Source: an uncultured Flavobacteriales bacterium (GTDB lineage Bacteria > Bacteroidota > Bacteroidia > Flavobacteriales_F > PHOS-HE28). Taken from it: 64,000 nt of DNA. A program made the position numbers and the translations under genes. Shown here in pieces: positions 42,320-50,876 of the stretch (position 1 is its first letter; each line of letters opens with the position of its first letter). The DNA lies in the NCBI GenBank assembly GCA_937872175.1, contig CALMPI010000018.1, forward strand, positions 96,985 to 160,984, read 5' to 3'. The notes under the pieces are model-generated. The model saw only the letters and a list, made by a program, of their open reading frames with translations, was not told the DNA's origin and made no database searches.

Positions 42320-42690
42320 AAAAGGTCCTGATCATCGAGGACGAGGCCATCATCTCCTTCGGTTACCGCCTGCAGATCGAACGCATGGGCTTTGAGGTGA
42401 TCGGCGTGGCCCGCAGCAGCGAGGAGGCCGAGGACCTCCTCGACCAGCAACGTCCGGATGTGATCATCATGGACGTGTACCTGAAAGGTCCCCGCACCGG
42501 ATTGGAGCTCGCTCAGCAGATCCATGCCACCGACCCCATCCCCATCCTGTTCCTGACGGCCAGCACGAAGCCCGAAGTGGTGGACGCCATCCGGGCCCTG
42601 AAAGGTGCGCGTTACCTGGCCAAGCCCATCAGCTCCGACGGCCTTATGGACATGCTGGAGCAATTGCTCCGCGCCGATGTCGCCCACTGA
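42316..42690 (+). CDS. Single-domain response regulator
   Basis: 124 residues, receiver only. E8/D9/E10 acidic cluster, D53 in IIMDVYLKG, K103 in YLAKPIS. The D-x-Y-L form is common in regulators linked to HisKA_2 kinases, one of which is encoded 2.3 kb downstream. The start ATG overlaps the previous stop, and its end overlaps the next kinase gene by 14 bases, giving a tight three-gene unit. Confidence 0.9.
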   Translation: MKKVLIIEDEAIISFGYRLQIERMGFEVIGVARSSEEAEDLLDQQRPDVIIMDVYLKGPRTGLELAQQIHATDPIPILFLTASTKPEVVDAIRALKGARYLAKPISSDGLMDMLEQLLRADVAH

Positions 42691-43396
42691 ACCCTCCTGC
42701 GGTCGCGACCGCACCGCCCTCGATGAGCGGCTGCACAAGCTCTCGCACGACCTGAAGAACCGCATCGGCGCCGCGCTGGAGGCGCTGCGCGGGTTGCGGG
42801 AGCCGGGATCCGGCCTCAGCGCGGAAGAGCTGCACCGGTTCGCCGAACGCAACCTCTTCCAGGCGATGCACACCCTGGAGCGCGCGCTGGACGACCTGGG
42901 CGTGGAGCGCGGGCCCGGCGCCCTCGACCTTCGACCGACCGACCTGGCGTCCATCGCCCGCCTGGCGGCCGAGCGTGGATCGGCCCGTTTCGCACGAAAG
43001 CGGCAGACCCTCGACCTCGATATCGCCGACCCACTGCCCATCCTGGGGGAACAGGACCTGCTCATCGACCTGGTGCATGCGCTGCTCACCAACGCGTCGA
43101 AGTTCGCCCCCGAAGGATCCTCTGTCCGGCTCCAGGCGGCGCGGTTCGACCGGGAAGCGGTGGTGCGTGTGACCGACCGGGGCGTGGGCCTCAGCGCGGA
43201 GGACCTGGCCCAGGTGTTCGACCGCTATGCATGGCTCGGGTCGCAGCCCACAGCGGGCGAAGGCCAGTCCAGAGGCACCCTGGCACGGGCCCACCAGTGG
43301 GCACAGGCGCACGGCGGTCGCCTTGTGGCCTACAGCGATGGACCGGGCACCGGATGCACGTTCACGCTCGCCGTGCCCCTCAGGCAGGGCGGGTGA
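42677..43396 (+). CDS. Cytosolic sensor histidine kinase
   Basis: 239 residues without membrane or sensor domain. The dimerisation helix has HKLSHDLKNRIGAAL with H24 as the likely phosphorylation site. The ATP domain follows: HALLTNASKFAPEGSS (N box), VTDRGVGLSAED (G1), and a short lid with GEGQSRGTLARAHQWAQAHGG in place of the usual G-x-GLGL. So it probably takes phosphate from, or passes it to, the two receivers before it. Start ATG at 42677 lies inside the previous gene. The end overlaps the convergent NYN gene by 17 bases. Confidence 0.85.
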   Translation: MSPTEPSCGRDRTALDERLHKLSHDLKNRIGAALEALRGLREPGSGLSAEELHRFAERNLFQAMHTLERALDDLGVERGPGALDLRPTDLASIARLAAERGSARFARKRQTLDLDIADPLPILGEQDLLIDLVHALLTNASKFAPEGSSVRLQAARFDREAVVRVTDRGVGLSAEDLAQVFDRYAWLGSQPTAGEGQSRGTLARAHQWAQAHGGRLVAYSDGPGTGCTFTLAVPLRQGG

Positions 43397-44297
43397 TGCG
43401 TTTGGCCACGCGCTGGCCCTTGGCGTTCATCGCCACGTTGAACTCCAGCTCGTCGCCCACCGCCAGCTCGGCGAAGGGCACTTCGATCAGGTCGTCGCGC
43501 AGGAAGAACAGGTTGTTGTCCGGATAACGGATGAAGCCATATCCGCTGTGAAGGCTCATCACCGTGCTGCGGTGCCGCTCATCGTCCACCGGCAGCGCAG
43601 CGGCCACCGGCACCCCCTCCTCGCCTTCGCGCACCGTGGTGTCCCGCAGCACGAACAGCTCGCGCACCACCGCATCGTTGTCCCGAAGGCCCTCGTCGAT
43701 CAGGTCGTGCATCGGCATCGGGTAGCTCACCTCGTTCCACAGGTCGGTGCTCGTCTTGGTCACCTGCACCTCGCCGCTCTCCTGATCGGTGAACTCGAAG
43801 TCCCAGCCCAGCAGCATGGTCTTGCAGCCGAGCGCATGCAGCTTGCGCACCAGGGGCACATGATCGCCGTCGCTGGCGATCAGCACCACGATGTCGTACC
43901 GCTTCAGCATGCACAGTTCGTACGTCTCCAGCGCCATGAGCACGTCGATGCCCTTCTCCCGCTTGCGGCCCATCAGGTCCTTCACCGGCAGGTAGTGGGT
44001 CTGCACCGCGTTGTACATGAGCACATCGTCGAACACGCGGTCGTAGTAAAGCTGGTTCGGCTTCTCGTTGGCCTCCCGCGCGGTGAAGCGCCCGCGGAAG
44101 AAGTGCGCATCGATGATGTGGCAGAGGTTGGGGTGGGTGCCCTCCCGTTCGCCCACCATGTGCCGGATGTAGTCGTGCAGCCCGCCGATGTGGATGCGCC
44201 TGCGGTGCGGATGCACGTAGTTGTAATAGTTGCTGACGTGGGTGAAATAGCTGCCGTCGTAAAAGACGCCCACCTTGAGGGCCGTTGCACCTGCCAT
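43380..44297 (-). CDS. NYN-domain ribonuclease-like protein with cold-shock-type tail
   Basis: 305 residues. The first 200 residues form a NYN (PIN-like) domain: VGVFYDGSYF carries the first catalytic Asp, KGIDVLMALETYELCM the second, and IVVLIASDGDHVPLVRKL the third and fourth. The last 70 residues read as an OB-fold cold-shock-like domain (HSGYGFIRYPDNNLFFLRDD, then VGDELEFNVAMNAKGQRVAKRI). A NYN nuclease joined to an RNA-binding OB domain points to RNA cleavage. ATG at 44297; a TACTTTTG box lies at 44328-44335. Confidence 0.85.
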   Translation of the reverse strand: MAGATALKVGVFYDGSYFTHVSNYYNYVHPHRRRIHIGGLHDYIRHMVGEREGTHPNLCHIIDAHFFRGRFTAREANEKPNQLYYDRVFDDVLMYNAVQTHYLPVKDLMGRKREKGIDVLMALETYELCMLKRYDIVVLIASDGDHVPLVRKLHALGCKTMLLGWDFEFTDQESGEVQVTKTSTDLWNEVSYPMPMHDLIDEGLRDNDAVVRELFVLRDTTVREGEEGVPVAAALPVDDERHRSTVMSLHSGYGFIRYPDNNLFFLRDDLIEVPFAELAVGDELEFNVAMNAKGQRVAKRITRPA

Positions 44298-44370
44298 GGA
44301 TGTGAAGTTGATGGTTGAAGAAGGGGCCAAAAGTAGTCGCCTCCACCGCCCCCCGTACCTTCGCCGGACC

Positions 44371-44913
44371 ATGCGCGGCCTGATCTTGCTATGTTCCCTC
44401 GCAGGGACGTTCGGGCTGCGGGCACAGGCGGACAGCACGCAGGCCCTGATGATCACCACCGCCTTCAGCCTGCCCCTGAGCAGGACGCAGGTGATCGAAC
44501 GGGCGCAGCAGGCCTGGGCGCAGACCTTCGGTCGGGAACCCGGGGCCTCGCTGGGCCCTGCCGGTGACCGGCCCGACCATCTGGAGGGCAGTGCTCATTT
44601 CAACTTCCGGTCCAAGGACATCACCGGACGGGAGGAGACGATGGGCCGGGTGAGCTACCGGGTGCGGATCATCGCCACCAACGGCGGTTGCGAGGTGAGC
44701 ATCGGTCCCTTCCGGCACACCGGCAACCGCAGCGCCATGCGCGGCGGCACGGACCTGGGCGTGGTCACCGCCGGCGGCCCCGCCGCCAGGCGCCCGCCGG
44801 GCCTGTCCGCCCGTACGGCCTCCGGGCTCCTCGCCGAGATCCGCGCGCTGGCCCGGCAGAAGGGCGAGGGTCTCCTCAGGAACTTCGGCGCCCTGCTCCG
44901 CACCGCTCCCTGA
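44371..44913 (+). CDS. Secreted protein with DUF4468-like domain
   Basis: 180 residues. Signal peptide MRGLILLCSLAGTFGLRA. Then ALMITTAFSLPLSRTQVIERAQQAW, a region FNFRSKDITGREETMGRVSYRV, and a long C-terminal helix. This pattern resembles DUF4468 proteins, a periplasmic family with a TBP-like fold known from Bacteroidota. Role unknown. ATG at 44371 follows TACCTTCG (44356-44363) by 7 bases. It diverges from the NYN gene. Confidence 0.65.
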   Translation: MRGLILLCSLAGTFGLRAQADSTQALMITTAFSLPLSRTQVIERAQQAWAQTFGREPGASLGPAGDRPDHLEGSAHFNFRSKDITGREETMGRVSYRVRIIATNGGCEVSIGPFRHTGNRSAMRGGTDLGVVTAGGPAARRPPGLSARTASGLLAEIRALARQKGEGLLRNFGALLRTAP

Positions 44914-44968
44914 ACCGGGGCAACCTCCGGGCCGTGGCCTCCGTTGAACCGGACGCCAACGCTCCCCC

Positions 44969-46276
44969 TTGGACCACCGCTCCCATCGTTTCTGGCCGAT
45001 CGTCGCCACCGCGCTGGCGGTCCTCTTCATTTCCTTCGACCTTCACCTGGTCTCCCGTGCGCGTGACGTGCAACAGCGCATGGGCGCCGAAGTGGAACTG
45101 CTCGACGCCCTGGCCCGGATGAGCCGCGCGGTGAGCGAACTCCCCACCATGCACCGGGTGGACCTCCACACCGGCCGCGGCCACTGGGAGGAACGGATGT
45201 CCGGTCTGCGTGCCGACCTCGACCGCACCGCGGCCCGGTTCATCCAGGAGCCCGGCATGACCGAACTGCCCCCCAAGCTGCTGCTCGCCCTCCACCAGGC
45301 CGATTCGCTGCACCATCTCGCCGAGGTGCAGGCGGTCGACCTTCGCGAGGAACGCACGGTGCAGGCCATCCTCCAGCTGGTGGCCCAGCGCGCCTCGAAG
45401 ACCATCGACCGCACCGCCCGCGCCGTGCATGAGCAGGGGCTCAGCGTCCATTCCGCCCAGCTCAGCCGTCGCTGGGACGAGGCCCAGGTGCTCATGTTCC
45501 TGTCGTGCTTGATGGCCGTCGTGTTCGCCCTGCTCGTGGGCATGAACCGCAGGCTTCTCGTGGACAGCCGCCAGCGCGGCGATCAGCTCGCCGAAGCGAA
45601 ACAACGGCTCGAACAGACCAACCGGGAGCTCCGGGAGACCATGCTCAGCAAGGAGGAGAAGGAGGTGATGCTGAAGGAGATCCATCACCGCGTGAAGAAC
45701 AACCTGCAGATCGTCAAGAGCCTCATCCGTTTCCAGACCGATCAGGTGGACGACCCCCGGGTGAAGGAGCTCTTCAATGAGTGCATCACCCGCGTGAGCG
45801 CCATGGCCCTCGTGCATGAGCAGACCTACCTCAGCAAGGACCTGGCGAACATCGACGTGCGGTCCTACCTGGAAAGCCTGGTGCGCGATCTGATCCATGC
45901 CTATGCCGTGGGCGTCCGCCTCCGGCAGGACATCGACATCCAGGTGCGCACGCTGGGCGTGGACACGCTGGTGCCGCTCGGCCTGCTGATCAACGAGATC
46001 ATCAGCAACAGCTTCAAGTACGCCTTCAAAGGGCGGATGGAGGGCACGCTCACCGTGCACCTGAGCGGCAGTGAGGAGGACGGCCTGCTGTTGCGCATCG
46101 GCGACGATGGACCCGGCATGCCCGGTCGCGACAAATGGGAACGACCCAACAGCCTGGGCATGGAGCTCATCCACACCCTGGCCGGCCAGCTGGACGCCGA
46201 CATCGACCTGCTGTCCGTGGCCGGCACGCACTACGAGCTGCGCGGCCACAAGCTCGGCCGCCGCAAGGTGGCCTGA
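44969..46276 (+). CDS. Membrane sensor kinase of the HisKA_2 type
   Basis: 435 residues. Two membrane helices (about 9-28 and 172-190) enclose a helical periplasmic sensor of about 140 residues. A coiled coil leads to EIHHRVKNNLQIVKSLIRFQ, the HisKA_2 phosphorylation site (H239 or H240). The ATPase has LGLLINEIISNSFKYAF, GDDGPGMPG and NSLGMELIHTLAGQL. TTG at 44969 is the first start that keeps the first helix. The single-domain regulators at 41888 and 42316 are plausible partners. Confidence 0.88.
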   Translation: MDHRSHRFWPIVATALAVLFISFDLHLVSRARDVQQRMGAEVELLDALARMSRAVSELPTMHRVDLHTGRGHWEERMSGLRADLDRTAARFIQEPGMTELPPKLLLALHQADSLHHLAEVQAVDLREERTVQAILQLVAQRASKTIDRTARAVHEQGLSVHSAQLSRRWDEAQVLMFLSCLMAVVFALLVGMNRRLLVDSRQRGDQLAEAKQRLEQTNRELRETMLSKEEKEVMLKEIHHRVKNNLQIVKSLIRFQTDQVDDPRVKELFNECITRVSAMALVHEQTYLSKDLANIDVRSYLESLVRDLIHAYAVGVRLRQDIDIQVRTLGVDTLVPLGLLINEIISNSFKYAFKGRMEGTLTVHLSGSEEDGLLLRIGDDGPGMPGRDKWERPNSLGMELIHTLAGQLDADIDLLSVAGTHYELRGHKLGRRKVA

Positions 46277-46350
46277 ACCAACCGTCCGTCCCTGCTTGTC
46301 CCGGCTCCGGCGGACCGGTGGCGGCTATTTTCGCCGTCCCAAACCCGGTC

Positions 46351-48507
46351 ATGAAACAGCCCATCCTGCCCGCAGTGCTCCTGCTGGCCGCCTGCGGGTC
46401 GCCGCAGCAACCCGAGAAGACGACCACCGTGGAGAAGATCGCCTACCCCGAGACCCGCAAGGACAGCACCGCCGGCGACAGCCTGCACGGCACCTGGGTC
46501 GCCGACCCCTACCGCTGGCTGGAGAACGACACCAGCGCCGGGACGGCGGAATGGGTGAAGGCCCAGAACGCCGTCACCAATGGCTTCCTGGAGAAGATCC
46601 CCTTCCGTGACAGCCTCGCCAAGCGCTATGAGCAGCTCTACAACTTCCCCAAGGTGGGCGGCCCCATGCGTGTGGGCGAGCTCTACTTCGTGTGGAAGAA
46701 CAGCGGCCTGCAGAACCAGAGCGTGATCCATGTGCGCAAGGGCCTCGATGGCGAGGACAAGGTCTTCATCGACCCCAACGCGCTCGACCCCGCCGGCACC
46801 ACCACCTACAGCCCCATCGGCACCAGCCACGACGACCGCTACATGGCGGTGAGCGTGCAGAAGGCCGGCAGCGACTGGCAGGAGATCATGGTGTACGACC
46901 TCACCACGCTGCAGCCCACCACCGACCTGCTGAAGTGGAGCAAGTTCAGCGGGGCCGCGTGGTACAAGGACGGCTTCTTCTACAGCCGCTACCCCACCCC
47001 CGCCAAGGGTACTGAGCTGAGCGCGGCCAGCAAGTTCCAGAAGGTGTACTACCACAAGCTGGGCGATCCGCAGGAGAAGGACGTGCTCGTGTGGGAGAAC
47101 AAGCAGAACGGCGACCTCTACGTGGGCGCCGGCGTCACCGAGGGTGAGGAGTTCGCCACCCTGTACGTGAGCACCGGCACCGACGGCTACGAGATGTACT
47201 TCCACGACCTGCGCACCGGCGGCATCCCCACCCCGGCCACGAAGTGGATGGCCCTGCAGACCGGCTTCGACCACAAGACCAGCATCGTCGACTTCGTGCC
47301 CGCCACCGGCAAGTTCCTGGTGATGACCGAGGTGGACGCGCCCAACTACCGCTTGGTGGAGGTGGACCCGAAGAACCCCGCCAAGGAGACCTGGAAGGAC
47401 ATCATCCCCCAGGCCCCGGAGCTGCTGCAGGGCGTGAGCACCGGTGGCGGATTGCTCTTCGCCGAATACCTGAAGGACGCCACCAGCCGCTTTTACCGCA
47501 TGAAACTGGATGGCACCGACAAGCAGGAGATCGCGCTGCCCGACATCGGCAGCGCGGGCGGCTTCGGCGGCAAGCGCGATGCCACCTTCAGCTTCTACAG
47601 CTTCACCAGCTTCACCGACCCCGGCAGCATCTACAAGTACGACTACGCCACCGGCAAGAGCGAAGTGTGGTTCCGTCCCGAGTTGAAGTTCGACCCGAGC
47701 GACTTCGTCACCGAGCAGGTGTTCTTCACCAGCAAGGACGGCACGAAGGTGCCCATGTTCATCGTGCACAGGAAGGGCGTGGAGAAGACCGGCAAGAACC
47801 CCACGCTGCTCTATGCGTACGGCGGCTTCAACGTCAGCCTCACCCCCAGCTTCAGCACCAGCCGCATGCTGCTGCTGGAACAGGGCGGTGTGTTCGCCCT
47901 GGCCAACCTGCGCGGCGGTGGCGAGTACGGCGAGGAGTGGCACAAGGCCGGCATGAAGGGGAAGAAGCAGAACGTGTTCGATGACTTCATCGCCGCGGCG
48001 GTATACCTGATCGCCGAGAAATGGACCGACACCCCGCACCTGGGCATCAACGGTGGCAGCAACGGCGGTCTGCTCGTGGGCGCGGTGATGACGCAGCGTC
48101 CCGACCTGTTCGGCGTGTGCTTCCCCGAGGTGGGCGTGCTGGACATGCTGCGCTTCCAGAAGTTCACCGCCGGCTTCGGTTGGACACCGGAATACGGCAA
48201 CGCCGAGAACAGTCCCGAAGAGTTCGCCTACCTGAAGGCCTACAGCCCGCTTCACAACGTGAAGGATGCGAAGTACCCGGCCACGATGGTGATGACCGCC
48301 GACCACGACGACCGCGTGGTGCCGGCGCACAGCTTCAAGTTCATCAGCGCGCTGCAGCCGGCCCAGCAGGGCGATGCGCCAGTGCTCATCCGGGTGGAGA
48401 CCCAGGCCGGCCACGGCGCTGGCAAACCCACCAGCAAGATCATCGCCGAGCAGGCGGACAAGTGGGCCTTCTTCTTTCACAACGTGGGCGTGACGCCGAA
48501 ATTCTGA
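46351..48507 (+). CDS. Prolyl oligopeptidase, exported lipoprotein form
   Basis: 718 residues. The signal MKQPILPAVLLLAAC has a lipobox ending at C15, so it is probably anchored in a membrane. A seven-blade beta-propeller follows (about 70-440), then the peptidase domain with S570 in GGSNGGLLVG, the aspartate in DHDDRV (651-656) and H688 in GHGAGKP. The family cuts after proline in short peptides. A TATTTTCG box lies 17 bases before the ATG. Just after the stop comes a nested inverted repeat. Confidence 0.93.
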   Translation: MKQPILPAVLLLAACGSPQQPEKTTTVEKIAYPETRKDSTAGDSLHGTWVADPYRWLENDTSAGTAEWVKAQNAVTNGFLEKIPFRDSLAKRYEQLYNFPKVGGPMRVGELYFVWKNSGLQNQSVIHVRKGLDGEDKVFIDPNALDPAGTTTYSPIGTSHDDRYMAVSVQKAGSDWQEIMVYDLTTLQPTTDLLKWSKFSGAAWYKDGFFYSRYPTPAKGTELSAASKFQKVYYHKLGDPQEKDVLVWENKQNGDLYVGAGVTEGEEFATLYVSTGTDGYEMYFHDLRTGGIPTPATKWMALQTGFDHKTSIVDFVPATGKFLVMTEVDAPNYRLVEVDPKNPAKETWKDIIPQAPELLQGVSTGGGLLFAEYLKDATSRFYRMKLDGTDKQEIALPDIGSAGGFGGKRDATFSFYSFTSFTDPGSIYKYDYATGKSEVWFRPELKFDPSDFVTEQVFFTSKDGTKVPMFIVHRKGVEKTGKNPTLLYAYGGFNVSLTPSFSTSRMLLLEQGGVFALANLRGGGEYGEEWHKAGMKGKKQNVFDDFIAAAVYLIAEKWTDTPHLGINGGSNGGLLVGAVMTQRPDLFGVCFPEVGVLDMLRFQKFTAGFGWTPEYGNAENSPEEFAYLKAYSPLHNVKDAKYPATMVMTADHDDRVVPAHSFKFISALQPAQQGDAPVLIRVETQAGHGAGKPTSKIIAEQADKWAFFFHNVGVTPKF

Positions 48508-48515
48508 GGGCCCAA

Positions 48516-48617
48516 GAGTGGCGAGTAACGAGTGGCGAGTAAATGCACCGCCAGATCGGCGCAGGTGCATTTATTCGCCACTCGGAGGCCGCAGGCCGAA
48601 CTCGTTACTCGCCACTC
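48516..48617. repeat. Nested inverted repeat, REP-like element
   Basis: Outer arms of 18 bp (48516-48533 and 48600-48617) match perfectly. Inner arms of 20 bp (48530-48549 and 48564-48583) match with one mismatch. The left side contains GAGTGGCGAGTAA twice in tandem. Together they could form a large cruciform or RNA hairpin in the gap between two same-strand genes. Confidence 0.7.
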
Positions 48618-48619
48618 CC

Positions 48620-49117
48620 ATGCTCTTCACCCTCCGCCCCTTCCGCCCCGATGACCTGGCCGCGCTGGTGAAGCACGCCAACGACCCCACGGTCGCGGCC
48701 AACCTCACCGATTCCTTCCCTCATCCGTACACTGAAGCGCACGGCCGTGCCTTCCTGGAGGAGGCGATGAAGCCCGTTCCCCTGCGCCGTTGCATCGAGG
48801 TGGCCGGCGAATGCGCCGGTGCGATCGGCCTGCACCCGAAGGCCGACCTGTGGCGCCGCAACCTGGAACTCGGCTATTGGCTCGCGGCGGCGCATCGGGG
48901 CAAGGGCATCATGACCGAAGCCATAAGGCAGATGGTGCAACTGGGCTTCGCTGCGTTCCCCGAGGTGACCCGGATCTACGCCACACCCTTCGGCAGCAAC
49001 ATCGCCAGCCAACGCGCCGTGGAGAAGGCCGGCTTCGCTTTGGAAGCGAAGCTCCTGGGCACGCTGGTGAAGAACGGGAAGATGGAGGACGAGTGGATCT
49101 ACGCGGTGCGACGCTGA
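48620..49117 (+). CDS. RimJ/RimL-type acetyltransferase
   Basis: 165 residues, GNAT fold. MLFTLRPFRPDDLAALVKHA is the start block, LELGYWLAAAHRGKGIMTEA the acetyl-CoA loop (R-G-x-G form), and NIASQRAVEKAGF the conserved late block. It probably modifies an N-terminal amine or an aminoglycoside-like amine; the substrate is open. The ATG at 48620 lies two bases past the inverted repeat, so the repeat would sit in the leader. The last 13 codons have a second, broken copy at 51587-51625. Confidence 0.88.
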   Translation: MLFTLRPFRPDDLAALVKHANDPTVAANLTDSFPHPYTEAHGRAFLEEAMKPVPLRRCIEVAGECAGAIGLHPKADLWRRNLELGYWLAAAHRGKGIMTEAIRQMVQLGFAAFPEVTRIYATPFGSNIASQRAVEKAGFALEAKLLGTLVKNGKMEDEWIYAVRR

Positions 49118-49122
49118 CCCCA

Positions 49123-49608
49123 CTACACCACGAGGCCGGGATCACCGATGTGCGTCCGCACTGCTTTTCGTGCCCGGTGCAGATAGACCTTCACCCTGGC
49201 CATATCCATTCCTGTCCGGGCCACAAGTTCCTTATAGCTGTGCCCCTCGATGGCCCGCAACTGCAACAGCCGGCGTTGATGGGGAGGCAGCCTATCCATC
49301 GACCTATCCAGCACTTCCTTCACACCGGCAGCCGGCTGCAGGCAGGTGTGGTGATCGTGGTGCCAAGTTTCGAAGTTGACAAGGTACTTGCGTCGGCGTT
49401 TCCGATCGATGACGAGATTCCTGGCCGTGGTGAAAAGGTAACTGCGTCCTTTTGACGCATCCACACCGTCCACGTTCATCCAGAGGCGCAGGAACGCCTC
49501 CTGCACCAGGTCCTTCGCATCATCCCGATCGCGAACAAGGCGCAGGGTGAAGCGGAGGAGGGCATCGGAATGCATGTTCACGAGCCGGTTGTAGTCGTTG
49601 ATGTCCAT
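49123..49608 (-). CDS. ECF-type RNA polymerase sigma factor
   Basis: 161 residues from the ATG at 49608. Region 2 includes DAKDLVQEAFLRLWMNVDG. Region 4 includes RLLQLRAIEGHSYKELVART and ARVKVYLHRARKAVRTHI. A GTG at 49623 would overlap the stop of the upstream FAD monooxygenase by 4 bases and add five residues. No anti-sigma (FecR-type) gene or outer-membrane receptor is beside it, which is unusual in this phylum. Confidence 0.9.
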   Translation of the reverse strand: MDINDYNRLVNMHSDALLRFTLRLVRDRDDAKDLVQEAFLRLWMNVDGVDASKGRSYLFTTARNLVIDRKRRRKYLVNFETWHHDHHTCLQPAAGVKEVLDRSMDRLPPHQRRLLQLRAIEGHSYKELVARTGMDMARVKVYLHRARKAVRTHIGDPGLVV

Positions 49609-49619
49609 GGTGATCCGTT

Positions 49620-50801
49620 TCACTCGGCGATCATGCGGATGTACGCGGCCTTATCGGGTACCGGGTCGAACTGAACATCGGCCAAGTGTCGCATCGAAGC
49701 CTCATTGATCGATGCCGGCAGCATGCGGAAAAGCCCGTTGCGAAGCCGGATCGCCAAGGGATCCTCCCATTGAGCGATGCGACCCAACCGCCAAGAGGAG
49801 TCCGTGACCCATTTCGTCCGGGCCCGTCGAACTTCCTGGAAGTGTTGGAAGGCGCTCACCACGTCGTGCTCACCGCGAAGTATGCCCGCCAGCACAGCGG
49901 CATCCTCGATCGCCTGACAGGCTCCCTGCCCCATGTTCGGCGTAGTGGCGTGCGCCGCATCACCGATCAACAGGATGCGATCGAACGCGAAGCGGGCCAA
50001 GGGAGCCAGGTCATGGATATCGTCCCACAACAATCCCTCGTCCGGGGTCCGTGCAAGGATGCCCGCAATGGGTGCATGGTAGTCCGCGAAGTGCAGCACC
50101 AGGTCGTGGATGCGGAAATTCCGGTGGCGATCGTTCTGTCCGCTGCTGTTCACGGTGGCGAACCAGTAGATGCGGCCGCCGGAAAGCGGAACGATGCCAA
50201 AGCGGCCTTTCCGCCCCCAGGTCTCCGTGGCCTGCTCCACGCGCAGGTCGGGGGCATGGACCACACCCCGCCAGCATGTGTATCCCGCATACCGGGGCTT
50301 CACGTGTGGAAGCAGGAAAGCGCGTGAGGCGGATCGGACCCCATCGGCGATGATGAGGTGCGCTGCGCGGTGTGCCGATCCATCGGCGAAGTGAACGGTG
50401 ACCCCGGATCCGTCCTGGGATACCGATGCCGCGCGTGCTCCGAGGTGGATCGGCGTGTTCCGCAACTCGGCGAGCAGGATGGCTTGCAGGTCGGCACGAT
50501 GGATGGCGTACTGCTCGGACCCGGTCCCTGCCGGTCGTTCCATTCTGGTGATCGTACGACCGCGCTCATCGAGGATGGCAAGTCCATGCAGCTCGCGAGC
50601 CACAGCACATGTGCGCTCCTTCAGGCCCAGTGCATCGAGCGCACTGATCGCGTTCGCGGCCAGGCCAAGGCCCGCGCCGATGGGTCGCAGCTCCGGTGCG
50701 GCCTCGAATACGGAGACACACATGCCGGACCGCTCCAGGGCGATCGCTGCGGTGAGGCCGGCGATGCCTCCTCCGAGAATGGTGAAGTGCCGTTGTTCCA
50801 T
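49620..50801 (-). CDS. FAD-dependent monooxygenase
   Basis: 393 residues of the group A flavin hydroxylase type. FAD loop ILGGGIAGLTAAIALERSG (residues 8-26), the middle IIADGVRSASR (DG motif) and RILLIGDAAHATTPNMGQG (GD motif) are all intact. Related proteins hydroxylate small aromatics, kynurenine or tetracyclines; the sequence gives no decision. It is upstream of an ECF sigma gene with a possible GTGA overlap, so the sigma factor might follow the enzyme's expression. The Crp-type regulator gene lies 75 bases upstream on the same strand. Confidence 0.88.
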   Translation of the reverse strand: MEQRHFTILGGGIAGLTAAIALERSGMCVSVFEAAPELRPIGAGLGLAANAISALDALGLKERTCAVARELHGLAILDERGRTITRMERPAGTGSEQYAIHRADLQAILLAELRNTPIHLGARAASVSQDGSGVTVHFADGSAHRAAHLIIADGVRSASRAFLLPHVKPRYAGYTCWRGVVHAPDLRVEQATETWGRKGRFGIVPLSGGRIYWFATVNSSGQNDRHRNFRIHDLVLHFADYHAPIAGILARTPDEGLLWDDIHDLAPLARFAFDRILLIGDAAHATTPNMGQGACQAIEDAAVLAGILRGEHDVVSAFQHFQEVRRARTKWVTDSSWRLGRIAQWEDPLAIRLRNGLFRMLPASINEASMRHLADVQFDPVPDKAAYIRMIAE

Positions 50802-50876
50802 GACGGGGACAAATGTTCCCCGGCCATAGCACGGTCCGCTTTACCTATGTAAAGAAGTGCGATGCAGCGCCTGGAC

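Noticed and set aside
46231..48570. Open frame of 779 codons opposite the prolyl oligopeptidase gene
   Set aside because: Antisense shadow; the plus strand has a full catalytic triad.
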